A DNA stretch of 64,000 nt from Parvularculaceae bacterium. GTDB taxonomy: Bacteria > Pseudomonadota > Alphaproteobacteria > Caulobacterales > Parvularculaceae. The DNA lies in the NCBI GenBank assembly GCA_028284065.1, contig JANQSJ010000004.1:248001-312000 (forward strand), given 5' to 3'. The notes under the pieces are model-generated. The model ran no database searches, had not been told where the DNA came from, and saw nothing but the letters and a program-made list of their open reading frames with translations. Below, piece by piece: positions 1-8,971 of this stretch (positions are counted from its first letter, which is position 1; every line of letters begins with the position of its first letter). The position numbers and the translations under genes were made by a program.

Positions 1-545
1 GTCCCAAGGGGCAGACCCAGCCGTTCGGCAATTTCCGAATGCGGGGCGTCCTCAATGAAATGCAGCCTCACCACCTCGTGTTGCGCTTGCGGCAGCGTCT
101 CAAACGCCGCCTTGATTTTCTTGTCTCGCTCCGCCCGCTCAACGGTCAGATCAGCCTGCGGCTCCGCTTCCGGCAGAAGCGACGGATCGTCCGGGTCGAG
201 CGCCGGCTTCGCCGCCCGCCGCGCCGCGTCAATCCTAAGATTGCGGGCGATGGTAAATATCCAGGTCGACGCGCCGGCCTTTTGCGGATCAAACAACTGC
301 GCCTTGCGCCAGACCTTTAACATCGTCTCCTGCGCGAGATCGTCAGCTAAATCAGCCGGCGCCCCCGAACGCATGAGATACCCTTTCACGCGTGGCGCGA
401 AATAATCGTACAACTCCGCAAACGCCGACCGGTCGCCCGACGACGCCACACGCAACAAAAGCCCGCTCATGGCCTCTGCGGCCGCGGACGCGCCTGTTCT
501 CTTGGGTCGAGCCGGTGTCACAACGGCGAGTTCAACTCCGTTCAC
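1..545 (-). CDS. ECF RNA polymerase sigma factor, RpoE/ChrR (ECF11) type, 3' end cut by window
   Basis: This is an alternative sigma factor that directs RNA polymerase to stress promoters. Region 2 has the typical aspartate/glutamine-rich core (ADDLAQETMLKVWRKA) followed by STWIFTIARNLRID, very close to Rhodobacter RpoE. Region 4 (KAAFETLPQAQHEVVRLHFIE, then SEIAERLGLPLG) is interrupted by the window edge inside the helix-turn-helix. About 181 codons are present, near the full family length. I chose the GTG at 545 because AAAGG lies 7 bases upstream and a matching ECF promoter ends about 30 bases upstream; the ATG at 470 is the alternative. In relatives a ChrR zinc anti-sigma gene follows directly; here it would lie outside the window. 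The family usually responds to singlet oxygen. Family call is firm; signal and start are inference. Confidence 0.88.
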   Translation of the reverse strand, partial: MNGVELAVVTPARPKRTGASAAAEAMSGLLLRVASSGDRSAFAELYDYFAPRVKGYLMRSGAPADLADDLAQETMLKVWRKAQLFDPQKAGASTWIFTIARNLRIDAARRAAKPALDPDDPSLLPEAEPQADLTVERAERDKKIKAAFETLPQAQHEVVRLHFIEDAPHSEIAERLGLPLG

Positions 546-573
546 TGCCCGACCTTTCGACTGCGCTTAGTCG

Positions 574-601
574 TGTTACGTTGTCGAGCGACGGCGGATC
601 A
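574..601 (-). promoter_or_regulatory. Candidate ECF11 (RpoE-type) promoter, probable autoregulation of the sigma gene
   Basis: On the minus strand TGATCC (601-596) is followed after 17 bases by TAACA (578-574). The Rhodobacter RpoE/ChrR consensus is TGATCC, about 18 bases, TAAGA, so the -35 is exact and the -10 differs at one base. Transcription would start near 567 and give a leader of about 22 bases before the GTG at 545. The rest of 546-824 holds no gene I can support, and I found no equally good copy facing the plus-strand oxidoreductase. Confidence 0.6.
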
Positions 602-824
602 CCACTAGCGAAACCATATCGGAAGCCACTGGCGTAATCCACCTAGACATTGGATTTGGCGTAATTCGTCGCCCTTATCGAATGCGGCAAGGGTGGGGCT
701 AACGTCCGCGCCAAATTTTCCCGCGGTTCCCGCGACCGGCGAGCGCTATCGCCGCAACTCGCCTGGCGAGCATGCCGGCGCCCCCGCCCTTGGCGTTCAG
801 GGGCGATATTGACCTGGAGCTGAT

Positions 825-2237
825 ATGCCGTTCGACGCCGCCCGCAAACGCCGCCAAGGGCCGGAGCGCCGCCGCATTGCCGTCATAGGGGCAGGCGTTT
901 CGGGGCTTTCCGCGGCCTGGCTATTAAATAAGCGGCACGACGTCGTACTTTACGAATCGGACGCTCGGCTCGGCGGGCACGCCAATACCGTTCTGGTGAA
1001 GGCCGCTTCCGGCAGGGAGATACCCGTCGACGCCGGCTTCATCGTCTTTAACACGCCGAATTACCCGAATTTCACAGCTCTTGCGGCGCATATCGATCTC
1101 GCGATCGACGAGACCTGCATGTCCTTTGGGGCGTCGATGGACGATGGCGCGTGCGAGTATTCCGGGCAGTCCATAACTGGGTTGTTCGCGCGGCCTGCCT
1201 CCATCGTCGAGCCGGCCCATTGGGCCATGCTGCGCGATCTGCCGAAATTCAACGCTCGCGCGAAAGCGGCGCTTAGCGATGGCTTGCCGGAAGGTCGGTC
1301 TATCGGCAATTTTGTCAAGGAAAACAGGCTATCGCAGGCATTTGTTGAGCGTTTCCTGACGCCTTTTGCAGCTGCGATCTGGTCGGCGCCCGCCGACAGC
1401 GTTCTCGATTACGCGGCGTCGGCGTTCCTGAAGTTCTTTGACAATCACGGGCTCTTACAGATCCTGAACATGCCGCTCTGGAATACTGTGGCAGGCGGCT
1501 CGAAAACCTATGTTCATAAACTGGCGACCAGCCTCGCCAATCCGCCGCGCCTCGACGCCGCCGTCGCTTCAGTCAGGCGATTGGAGAACGGCGTAGAGGT
1601 CGTCGAAGCATCCGGCGCGCGGGACATATTCGATGATGTCGTGATCGCCAGTCATTCCGACCAGGCCCTCGCCATGATCGAAGCGCCGAGCGCCGCCGAG
1701 CGCGAGCTGCTTGGCGCAATGCGCTATCAGCCGAACCGAGCGGTAGTGCATACGGACCCGGCGCTGATGCCGCGCCGTCGGCGGGCCTGGTCGAGCTGGA
1801 ACTATCTCGGCGGTCGCGATGGCGTGGCGGTGAGTTACTGGATGAACAGGCTGCAGAACCTTGGCGACGACGCGCCGGACGTGTTCGTCACGCTCAATCC
1901 GTCCCGCCCCATCCGGGAGGAGGCGGTGGTCGCGGAATTCGACTACGCCCATCCGATGTTCGACGTCGCCGCGGAGCGGGCCCAGCGACGCCTCTGGTCG
2001 CTTCAGGGCGCAGACCGGCTGTGGTTTTGCGGCGCCTATTTCGGCCAGGGTTTTCACGAGGATGGGCTACAGGCGGGCCTTGCCGTCGCCGAAGCGCTGG
2101 GCGGGGTCCGACGGCCCTGGGCGTCAGGCGACTGGGACGTGGCGCGGGAGTCCGCCCGGATTCACCGCGGGCCTGACCCGGATCTTGCGCCGATCGCGCG
2201 ACCGGGCGGGGACGCGGCGGGAACGCCGGCCTCATGA
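825..2237 (+). CDS. FAD/NAD(P)-binding amine-oxidase-like oxidoreductase (COG2907 type)
   Basis: Predicted flavoprotein oxidoreductase of 470 residues. The dinucleotide-binding fold sits at the N-terminus: GAGVSG at residues 22-27, the ribose-binding Glu at 44, then a Gly-Gly pair (ARLGGHANT) as in amine oxidases and phytoene-desaturase-like enzymes. A second FAD-contact segment near the C-terminus reads CGAYFGQGFHEDGLQAG. GGAG lies 5 bases before the ATG. The gene overlaps the downstream DUF1365 gene by 4 bases (ATGA), so the two are almost certainly co-translated. In Rhodobacter homologous genes belong to the RpoE singlet-oxygen regulon, and the adjacent ECF11 sigma gene fits that. The substrate is unknown; a lipid or fatty-acyl chain is a plausible guess. 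Confidence 0.85.
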   Translation: MPFDAARKRRQGPERRRIAVIGAGVSGLSAAWLLNKRHDVVLYESDARLGGHANTVLVKAASGREIPVDAGFIVFNTPNYPNFTALAAHIDLAIDETCMSFGASMDDGACEYSGQSITGLFARPASIVEPAHWAMLRDLPKFNARAKAALSDGLPEGRSIGNFVKENRLSQAFVERFLTPFAAAIWSAPADSVLDYAASAFLKFFDNHGLLQILNMPLWNTVAGGSKTYVHKLATSLANPPRLDAAVASVRRLENGVEVVEASGARDIFDDVVIASHSDQALAMIEAPSAAERELLGAMRYQPNRAVVHTDPALMPRRRRAWSSWNYLGGRDGVAVSYWMNRLQNLGDDAPDVFVTLNPSRPIREEAVVAEFDYAHPMFDVAAERAQRRLWSLQGADRLWFCGAYFGQGFHEDGLQAGLAVAEALGGVRRPWASGDWDVARESARIHRGPDPDLAPIARPGGDAAGTPAS

Positions 2238-3073
2238 CCGGCGAAAAAGATGCTCAACGAGATTTCGCGTCCGGCATTTACAGGGGCGTCGTCGTCCACA
2301 AACGCCTTAAGCCGGTGCGGCACGCGCTGCGGTATCGTGTGTTCTCGATGCTGATCGATCTCGACGAACTCGATGAGATGAACGCCCGGCTCAAGTGGTT
2401 TTCGAGGGGGAGATTCAATCTCTTCTCGTTTCACGACCGGGACTATGGGCCGAAGCCCATCCCCAGGAATGGCCCTGTGGAGGATCTCGCCCGGCATGTG
2501 CGGGAGCGCGCGGCGGCGCACGGGCTTGACGCATCCGGTCCTGTCCGGCTGCTGTGCTATCCGCGCATGCTAGGCTACGCCTTCAATCCGATCGCCGTTT
2601 TCTTTCTGCATGACGCCGGCGGACGGGCGTCCGCGATGCTTTACGAGGTGAGCAACACCTTTGGCGATCGGCACGCGTATCTTATCCCGGTGACGGAGCC
2701 GGGCGACGTTATCCGTCAGGAGGCGGAGAAAAAGCTCCACGTTTCGCCCTTCATGGACATGGACATGCGATACGCCTTTCGCGTCAAGCGCCCGGGCGAC
2801 GACATTCTCGTCTCCATCCTTCAGTCCGACCCCGAAGGCCCCATTCTCTCCGCGTCCTTTGCAGGCGAGTGGACGCCCATGTCCGACCGCGAGCTATTGA
2901 GCGCCTTCCGCGATTATCCGCTGATGACCGCAAAGGTCATCGCCGGCATTCACTGGGAGGCGGTGAAGCTGCTCCTTAAGGGGCTGCGCCTGCGCTCCGG
3001 CGATCCGCCGCCCGAGACGACGATCACCTTCACGCCGCCGGCGGGATCGGCCGCGCAGGCGCCGCCGGCTTAA
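2234..3073 (+). CDS. DUF1365 family protein
   Basis: 279-residue cytoplasmic protein of the DUF1365 family. Recognisable segments are IYRGVVVHKRLKPVRHALRY near the N-terminus, LLCYPRMLGYAFNPIAVFF in the middle and VSNTFGDRHAYLIPV after it; these are family hallmarks. Its ATG overlaps the stop of the oxidoreductase gene (ATGA). DUF1365 genes commonly sit between such an oxidoreductase and a cyclopropane-fatty-acid-synthase-like methyltransferase in RpoE/ChrR regulons. That third gene is missing here, since the next genes encode a CoA-transferase. The biochemical activity is not known to me; a role in lipid modification under photo-oxidative stress is inference from gene context. Confidence 0.85.
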   Translation: MTGEKDAQRDFASGIYRGVVVHKRLKPVRHALRYRVFSMLIDLDELDEMNARLKWFSRGRFNLFSFHDRDYGPKPIPRNGPVEDLARHVRERAAAHGLDASGPVRLLCYPRMLGYAFNPIAVFFLHDAGGRASAMLYEVSNTFGDRHAYLIPVTEPGDVIRQEAEKKLHVSPFMDMDMRYAFRVKRPGDDILVSILQSDPEGPILSASFAGEWTPMSDRELLSAFRDYPLMTAKVIAGIHWEAVKLLLKGLRLRSGDPPPETTITFTPPAGSAAQAPPA

Positions 3074-3186
3074 GCGCCGCCGCGCCCGGTTGTGGACGCC
3101 TCCGGCCTTGGGCGCTAAATCGACGGCGAATTGGGCAGTCGGGCGTGAACCCGATCGGCCGCCTGCCTGAACAGGAGCGCCAGTAA

Positions 3187-3891
3187 ATGGACAAGACCTA
3201 TCAAAACGCAGGGGAGGCCCTCGACGGCGCGCTGAGCGACGACATGACGATCATGGCGGGCGGCTTCGGGCTCTGCGGCATTCCAGAAAACCTGATCCTC
3301 GCTATCCGAGAGTCGGGCGTCAAAGATCTCACCGTCATTTCCAACAATTGCGGCGTCGACGATTTTGGTTTGGGCCTGCTTCTGGAAACGCGCCAGATCA
3401 AGAAGATGATTTCGTCCTATGTCGGCGAGAACAAAGAGTTCGAGCGGCAGTACCTTTCCGGCGAGCTTGAACTTGAGTTCAATCCCCAAGGCACCCTCGC
3501 GGAACGCATCCGGGCAGGGGGCGCCGGCATTCCCGGCTTCTTCACCAAGACAGGCGTCGGCACCGTCATCGCCGAAGGCAAGGAGCATAAGGAGTTCGAC
3601 GGCGAGACTTATATTATGGAGACAGGCCTCGTCGCCGACCTCTCGATCGTCAAGGCGTGGAAAGGCGATGCGCAAGGCAACCTCGTCTATCGGAAGACGG
3701 CGCGAAACTTTAATCCGATGATGGCGACGGCGGGCCGCCTGACCGTGGCGGAGGTTGAAGAGATCGTCCCGGTGGGCGCTCTCGACCCGGACAATATCCA
3801 TACGCCGGGCATATTCGTGCAGCGGATTATTGCAGGCGAGCACGAGAAACGCATCGAACAGCGCACCGTGCGCGAGCGGGAGGACGCCTGA
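3187..3891 (+). CDS. scoA: 3-oxoacid CoA-transferase subunit A
   Basis: Alpha subunit (234 residues) of succinyl-CoA:3-ketoacid CoA-transferase, which moves CoA from succinyl-CoA to acetoacetate for ketone-body or PHB-derived carbon use. The CoA-transferase family I signature [15 protein letters not shown] is at about residues 21-35, followed by the SNNCGVDD and [19 protein letters not shown] segments of the SCOT alpha half. An AGGAG precedes the ATG. The stop overlaps the start of scoB by one base (TGATG), the usual arrangement for the two halves of the enzyme. A related acetate or butyrate CoA-transferase is a less likely reading. Confidence 0.93.
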   Translation: MDKTYQNAGEALDGALSDDMTIMAGGFGLCGIPENLILAIRESGVKDLTVISNNCGVDDFGLGLLLETRQIKKMISSYVGENKEFERQYLSGELELEFNPQGTLAERIRAGGAGIPGFFTKTGVGTVIAEGKEHKEFDGETYIMETGLVADLSIVKAWKGDAQGNLVYRKTARNFNPMMATAGRLTVAEVEEIVPVGALDPDNIHTPGIFVQRIIAGEHEKRIEQRTVREREDA

Positions 3892-4529
3892 TGCCCTGGG
3901 ATCGCAATCAGATGGCCGAGAAGGCCGCGCAGGAACTTAAAGACGGGTTCTACGTGAATCTCGGCATCGGAATTCCGACGCTTGTCGCGAACTACATTCC
4001 CGATGGCGTCGACGTCACGCTGCAATCGGAAAACGGCATGCTTGGCATGGGGCCGTTTCCTTTCGACGAAGACGTTGATCCCGACCTTATAAACGCTGGC
4101 AAGCAGACGATTACCGAGCTTGACCGAACGTCGTATTTTTCTTCCGCCGACAGTTTTGGAATGATCCGCGGCGGGCATATCGATCTGTCGATCCTCGGCG
4201 CCATGGAGGTGTCGGAAACCGGCGACCTCGCCAACTGGATGGTGCCCGGCAAGATGGTAAAGGGCATGGGCGGGGCGATGGACCTCGTCGCGGGCGTGAA
4301 GCGCGTCGTCGTCGTTATGGACCATGCGTCGAAGTCAGGCGCGCCGAAGCTATTGCATCAATGCTCTCTTCCGCTGACGGGGCGGTGCGTCGTCGACCGC
4401 GTCATCACCAATCTCGGCATTTTCGATGTGCATCGCGGCAAAGGCATGCGCCTTGTCGAGCTCGCGCCCGGCGTCCATGTGGATGACGTAAAGGCGCAGA
4501 CGGAAGCCAGCTTCGAAGCGGCGCTGTGA
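3891..4529 (+). CDS. scoB: 3-oxoacid CoA-transferase subunit B
   Basis: Beta subunit (212 residues) of the CoA-transferase and partner of the preceding alpha subunit. The catalytic glutamate that forms the glutamyl-CoA thioester is expected in SENGMLG; here it is Glu47. [11 protein letters not shown] precedes it, and [14 protein letters not shown] and [17 protein letters not shown] are further family blocks. Length and motif order match bacterial ScoB. It starts on the last base of the scoA stop, so translational coupling is expected. The gene is followed after about 100 bases by the 3' end of an opposite-strand gene. I see no clear terminator in that gap. Confidence 0.93.
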   Translation: MPWDRNQMAEKAAQELKDGFYVNLGIGIPTLVANYIPDGVDVTLQSENGMLGMGPFPFDEDVDPDLINAGKQTITELDRTSYFSSADSFGMIRGGHIDLSILGAMEVSETGDLANWMVPGKMVKGMGGAMDLVAGVKRVVVVMDHASKSGAPKLLHQCSLPLTGRCVVDRVITNLGIFDVHRGKGMRLVELAPGVHVDDVKAQTEASFEAAL

Positions 4530-4630
4530 CGGCGGCGCGGCCCGACGCTTATTGCCTGCGATAATGGCGGCGTCAAAGCCGTCTGGCTGTGAGTGAAGAG
4601 CTGTCAGTCGCGCCATGCGGCCGCAAGTCT

Positions 4631-7084
4631 TTAGTTCTTTCTGCGCAAACCAGCGGTCACCGCGAGCGTATCCGCCGTGTGGTCGACAAAACTGTCGACG
4701 TCGAAATAGGCGGTGTGCAGAAGTTCTTTCCACGTTAACGTCTCGGCGATCTCAGGCAGCGGCGTTGCGCCCTTCGGCCGAAGGGAATGCAATGAGATCA
4801 AGTCGCGCAGGCGTTCGATGGTCTCTGACGTGAACTGGCGCACGTATTCGTCAATGTCCCTTTCGACGGCCGGGGGAAGGGTGCCGACCTGCTCAGCGGA
4901 AAAGTCGAGCCCGGGCGCGACCTGTTCAATCTTCTCGCCGTGGCCGTCATTGCCGAAGACATTGCTGCGGATCAGTTCATTGAAGATGCCGGACAGCATC
5001 GGCGCAAGGACGAAGCTGGCGGCCCATGCGACAGTCCAGGCGACGATTAGCACCGAAAAGACGAAATAGAATGGCGAAAGAATGCCCGCCTGGACGCCGC
5101 CGAATTCAAGATAGTCGCTCGCCTCTACGGCGCCTTCATAGTCGCTTTGCGTGCCGGTCACCTTGTCGAGGACTTCCCCGCCAAGCTGAACCAGGTTTTC
5201 CAGATAGTACTCCACTTCGGCGAGGACGGTGGTGGCGAGGTCGTAAACCGTGAAGGTCTGGCCCTCCACCTGGCCGCAAAGCCCTTTTAGCGACGCCAGA
5301 CGCGCCGGTTCTTCAAAAAGGCCGAGCGACAGCCCTTGCGCCTGCCGGACCGCGGTGGAGAAGAAGCATGCGACCTGCGCGTCGTTAAAGGTTGAGCGTT
5401 CGAACACGATCGCCTCGCCCCGCCTCAGCTCCGGGTAAACGAGGAACGCATCGATATAGGATGCAAGGGGAGACGCGTCCTTGCTGCCGGTCATCATAGT
5501 GGTGAGTTCGACAAGCTCCGGGCGCGATGAGTACATCGCGTCGTCGGCGATATCGGTCAGCGCCCCCTCCGCCAGCAGCGCCTCCATCGCAGAGCCGCCG
5601 TCGAGCACCATAACGTCGCTGGCCCGGCAACGCTGCTCTTGCGCATCGAGCCCGCGCGCGACTGCGCGCGCTTTCGGTCCCGCCGCCTCGCGCACGTCCT
5701 CTACTTCAGTTGGCGAATTTCCGCCGTCCCGGCCACGCGCGTTCGGCGTCAGGATTTTCGATCGGGACGCTTGTCCGCCGCCGGCGGCGGAAACGTTGAT
5801 GACGCCGCCGCCCGCTGGTCGCGCGCGCGCGGCATAATCGCCGGTCAAGGCTCCGGCGCGTTCGATCAAAGCCGCCTGGCCGTCGAGAGTGAGATAGATA
5901 GCATCGCGCGAGCAAACCCGGCCGTCATTGAAGTTGACGACGCCCGAAACTTCCGTCGGCCTCAGGTTTTCGAGATAAGCGATGAGGTCGTCTTTCGACC
6001 GCGCCCTGACGGCGGTCGCCAAGTCGAGGACAACATAATCGTCGCGCAGGAACACGGTGGTCTGGCGCAAGAGGCCGGCGCGGTCATTCGCTTCGGTGCG
6101 CACGTCTCCCGAAAGGGCGCGGATCTGCGAGCCCGCGTCTCGAAGTCCGAGACTGACATACCCTGACAGATCTTCTTCAAGTTCGCGTTCCTCGACCTCC
6201 GGCGCGACGAGCGCGCGCAAGGATTCCACATCGACGATCTCCGATGCGGTGCGCGCGCCTAAAACGCCGGCCAAAACGAGCGCAAGCGGCGCGAAGATCG
6301 CCGTCTGCACGGTTCGACGATCCGCGATTGTCAGATCGAGCTTGGCCCCCGTCTTCAGGGCCGCGATGGCTTCGTCCTGGGCGTGATTAAGCGGCGCGTA
6401 TATGTTCCGGAATTCGCGCCAGAGCTTGTTCTTTGCGAACGTGCGGTTGCGCGCCGCGCTGCGTCGCGTGAATTGATTGAGAATGACGAACGGCAGGACA
6501 GTGGTCGTTAGGATCGCCGGCGTGAAAACCTGCAGGACACGGCCGATCAGGTTATCCTCAAACTCCACCAAGCCTGCGAATACCGATTCGCCGAGCAAGG
6601 CCGAAAGGTCGCCAAACCGGTCGCCGAGAATGATCGCCCCGGTCGTCAGTCCGCCAATCAGAATCGCGTAGATCAGAAAGAGCTGCCCAATGATATTGAA
6701 GCGGAAGATTGGGTTTGGCGCGCCCGAGTAGCGGATCATTGGAGTGCCGACGGTTATCAGTCCGCGCAGCGCGGCAGCGGCCTTCTGGGGCGATTTCGTG
6801 AACACGGAGAAGAGGGCGTGAAGCGCGACCGAGCCGCCATGGCTGTGCCCCATGAGGATCACAGGCTCTTTGGCCGCCAATAGGCGTTTGGCGAGCGCTG
6901 CGCCGGCGCTGCGCCGTTCGCGCTCGGAATTCGCGCCCGACCACTGGAACGGTTCGAATTCAAGCTGGTCGGCGATGCGTTCGGAAAGACCCGCCTGGAA
7001 CGGCGATCCGCGCTGCCACCACTCGTCACCCCGGTCGCTCTCGGCCCCGGCGTTCGTGCCATGGATCGTGATGACCTTGACCAT
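4631..7084 (-). CDS. Large membrane-anchored serine hydrolase-like protein of unknown function
   Basis: 817-residue protein that begins like an alpha/beta-hydrolase: MVKVITIHGTN at the N-terminus, then GDEWWQRGSPF, FQWSGANSE (residues 46-54) and a nucleophile elbow GHSHGG with Ser81. Instead of continuing as a small hydrolase it carries hydrophobic, probably transmembrane, segments at about 128-153, 186-205, 261-277 and 667-699. A soluble region of roughly 390 residues (280-665) without recognisable motif separates them. The C-terminal ELLHTAYFDVD resembles the catalytic-His region of such hydrolases (His790). I chose ATG 7084, with GGGGA upstream, over a TTG four codons earlier. No operon partner is evident. 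Substrate, partner and the role of the insertion are unknown. Confidence 0.75.
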   Translation of the reverse strand: MVKVITIHGTNAGAESDRGDEWWQRGSPFQAGLSERIADQLEFEPFQWSGANSERERRSAGAALAKRLLAAKEPVILMGHSHGGSVALHALFSVFTKSPQKAAAALRGLITVGTPMIRYSGAPNPIFRFNIIGQLFLIYAILIGGLTTGAIILGDRFGDLSALLGESVFAGLVEFEDNLIGRVLQVFTPAILTTTVLPFVILNQFTRRSAARNRTFAKNKLWREFRNIYAPLNHAQDEAIAALKTGAKLDLTIADRRTVQTAIFAPLALVLAGVLGARTASEIVDVESLRALVAPEVEERELEEDLSGYVSLGLRDAGSQIRALSGDVRTEANDRAGLLRQTTVFLRDDYVVLDLATAVRARSKDDLIAYLENLRPTEVSGVVNFNDGRVCSRDAIYLTLDGQAALIERAGALTGDYAARARPAGGGVINVSAAGGGQASRSKILTPNARGRDGGNSPTEVEDVREAAGPKARAVARGLDAQEQRCRASDVMVLDGGSAMEALLAEGALTDIADDAMYSSRPELVELTTMMTGSKDASPLASYIDAFLVYPELRRGEAIVFERSTFNDAQVACFFSTAVRQAQGLSLGLFEEPARLASLKGLCGQVEGQTFTVYDLATTVLAEVEYYLENLVQLGGEVLDKVTGTQSDYEGAVEASDYLEFGGVQAGILSPFYFVFSVLIVAWTVAWAASFVLAPMLSGIFNELIRSNVFGNDGHGEKIEQVAPGLDFSAEQVGTLPPAVERDIDEYVRQFTSETIERLRDLISLHSLRPKGATPLPEIAETLTWKELLHTAYFDVDSFVDHTADTLAVTAGLRRKN

Positions 7085-7304
7085 GCGGATCCCCAACTCG
7101 CCCCCGACGCATAATTAACCTAGCAAGCCGGCGGAATTTGGGCCAGCCACCCGCCGGCCGCGCGCCGGCGCCGCTCAAGACTGATGAATTGCCGTAGCCG
7201 GCGCTAGGACCAAATCGCCTCACGAGGATCAAAACTATTCCGGCTGAAGCGGGCCAAGCGCGCAAAGGCGCGTCGTCCCGCCCCAAATGATTGAATTCGT
7301 TTTC

Positions 7305-7844
7305 CTATTTCGCGTTCAACGCAGCTTCGTGCGCGCGCGCCTCGGCGACATAATGGGCCGCGCCGATCAGCGCCATTTTGTCTTCCCCTTCGCGCAGGTC
7401 GCGGAACTTCTTCGCCGGCGTTCCGGCCCAAAGCTCGCCTGCGGGGACCCGCTTTTTCGGCGACAAAAAGGCGCCGGCGGCCAGCATCGCGCCGGTCTCC
7501 ACAACCGATCCGTCGAGCATGGTCGCGCACATGCCTACAAAGCCGCCGACCGCCACCGTCGCGCCATGCAGCATGCATTTGTGGCCCACAAGCGCGTCGG
7601 ACCCGATTGTCGTTGGCAGGCCGCCCCATTTCGGATCGTCCACGTGGATCACCGTGCCGTCCTGCACATTGGCGCGGGCGCCGACAATGATCTTGTTGGT
7701 GTCGGCCCGGAGCACGCAGCCATACCAAACGGAGGCGTCCTCGCCGACTTCAACGTCGCCGCACACGACGGCGCCGGGCGCGATAAAGGCGGAAGGGTGA
7801 ATTTTCGGCGTCTTGTCGCCGATGGCGAATATCAAAGGCTCCAT
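7305..7844 (-). CDS. Gamma-class carbonic anhydrase-like hexapeptide-repeat protein
   Basis: 179-residue left-handed beta-helix protein of the gamma-carbonic anhydrase/YrdA/PaaY group. Successive hexapeptide turns run from about residue 20 to 150. The metal-binding triad is present as His67, His88 and His93 (VIHVDDP and VGHKCMLH), at the spacing seen in Cam-type enzymes, and Arg46/Asp48 and Gln61/Asp62 fall where active-site residues lie in relatives. I start at ATG 7844 because the 33 codons upstream are Arg-rich and unlike the family N-terminus. Activity may be CO2 hydration or another zinc hydrolase reaction; many family members are untested. No operon partner is obvious. Confidence 0.88.
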   Translation of the reverse strand: MEPLIFAIGDKTPKIHPSAFIAPGAVVCGDVEVGEDASVWYGCVLRADTNKIIVGARANVQDGTVIHVDDPKWGGLPTTIGSDALVGHKCMLHGATVAVGGFVGMCATMLDGSVVETGAMLAAGAFLSPKKRVPAGELWAGTPAKKFRDLREGEDKMALIGAAHYVAEARAHEAALNAK

Positions 7845-7900
7845 CTTCGGAAGACTAGGGCGCCTGCTTCGCGGGTCAACGCCGTCTCCGCGTCGCGAAG

Positions 7901-8263
7901 CTAGCGGAACCCTTTGAAACTCAGAAACAGGCCGATGGCGCACAGGGTCGCGGTCGTCGGATAGACGAGGTTTGTGTCCAACGTCCGCGCGGCCTCAGGC
8001 AAAAATAGCCTCATGACTCCCGCCGCGAGAAGAACCCATCCCAAGAGCGTGACCAGGACCGTCCAGTTCGCCCGCCAGCGATTGTGGAACCGCACAATGG
8101 CGAGGCCGGCAACGAACAGGATCATTCCGTTGAGATACGTAATTGGCGGTGACGGCGTCGCCCAGATATGCAGGTTGATCGTTTCGGATATCGCCACGGC
8201 CGCAAGCGTCGGGCCGAGGATTGATGCAATAGCCTTAGAACGCGCGTCCGCATCGTCCGACAT
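7901..8263 (-). CDS. Small integral membrane protein, unknown function
   Basis: 120-residue protein with a charged N-terminus (MSDDADARSK) followed by four hydrophobic segments at roughly residues 12-30, 42-58, 66-86 and 98-115, so a small four-helix inner-membrane protein is likely. GGAGA lies 6 bases before the ATG at 8263, which decides this start over a GTG nine codons upstream. It ends about 56 bases before the gamma-carbonic anhydrase start on the same strand and could be co-transcribed with it. No catalytic motif is visible and I do not recognise the family. Confidence 0.7.
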   Translation of the reverse strand: MSDDADARSKAIASILGPTLAAVAISETINLHIWATPSPPITYLNGMILFVAGLAIVRFHNRWRANWTVLVTLLGWVLLAAGVMRLFLPEAARTLDTNLVYPTTATLCAIGLFLSFKGFR

Positions 8264-8333
8264 GCCGGCTCTCCAACCGACCTCCCACACTGTCCACGCA
8301 AGACTTGAGCGGCCGATGAAATTGCGTTTCGGC

Positions 8334-8678
8334 TCAGTATTCCCAGAGGCCGTGCTGGATTCCGCCGAGAAAGTAGATCGCGAACTTGCCGTGGCCGGGG
8401 ATCTCCGTCGCGGTCATGGCGAACTCAGCGCCGGCGGCGGTCGCCGCGGCCGATGCGGCCTCAATGTCGTCGACAAGCAAATATGGCCGAACCACAGGCG
8501 CCTCGTCCTCACGCATCGGCGCGCGTATGCCGATCCGGCCGCCGCCTTTCAGGGACGCAACGCGCGCTCCGCCTAATGCGGCCTCGGGTTCGCTGAAGGC
8601 GACGCCGTGCGCCTCGGCAAGCGCGGCGCAAGTCTCCTCGACTTTAGGCGTGACAATCTCCAGATACTGCACCTGCAT
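8334..8678 (-). CDS. VOC (glyoxalase/bleomycin-resistance) family protein
   Basis: 114-residue protein of the vicinal-oxygen-chelate fold. It opens with MQVQYLEIVTPKVEETCAAL, has RPYLLVDDIEAASAAA in the second half-module and ends GGIQHGLWEY, typical of small single-domain alphaproteobacterial VOC proteins. A near-perfect ribosome site (GGAGGAGACGCC) stands just before the ATG at 8678. The frame stays open upstream, and a second ATG at 8834 would add 52 residues with a basic then hydrophobic stretch resembling a signal sequence; that longer form is a real alternative. No metal ligands can be assigned with certainty, so enzyme activity is unknown. Confidence 0.8.
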   Translation of the reverse strand: MQVQYLEIVTPKVEETCAALAEAHGVAFSEPEAALGGARVASLKGGGRIGIRAPMREDEAPVVRPYLLVDDIEAASAAATAAGAEFAMTATEIPGHGKFAIYFLGGIQHGLWEY

Positions 8679-8971
8679 TGGCGTCTCCTCCGACGTCGCT
8701 TCATGCCTGATGGCCGATCCTTGTCCTCCGAGGGAGACCGTTGATCCGCATGACCACAGGACTAGCGCCGCTAGCGTCATTCTACGGGTGGAGCGCCTTA
8801 GGCGGTTGGAACGCTTTGTGGAAGTCGTTTTCATCAGGTCGTGTCCTCGGGCGTGTAGAGTGCGCCTGCGACGAGCGTCGTCAAGCGGCGCGCGCATCGC
8901 GTCGCGATGATCGGCCCGGGATGGCAGGAATGAAACGCCCTTGGGCGCGCGCGATAGCTGCGGCCGGGAGA

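Noticed and set aside
635-667. Second ECF11 promoter facing the FAD oxidoreductase (TAATCC followed by TAATT)
   Set aside because: One -35 mismatch, spacer about 21 bases and poor -10; not convincing.
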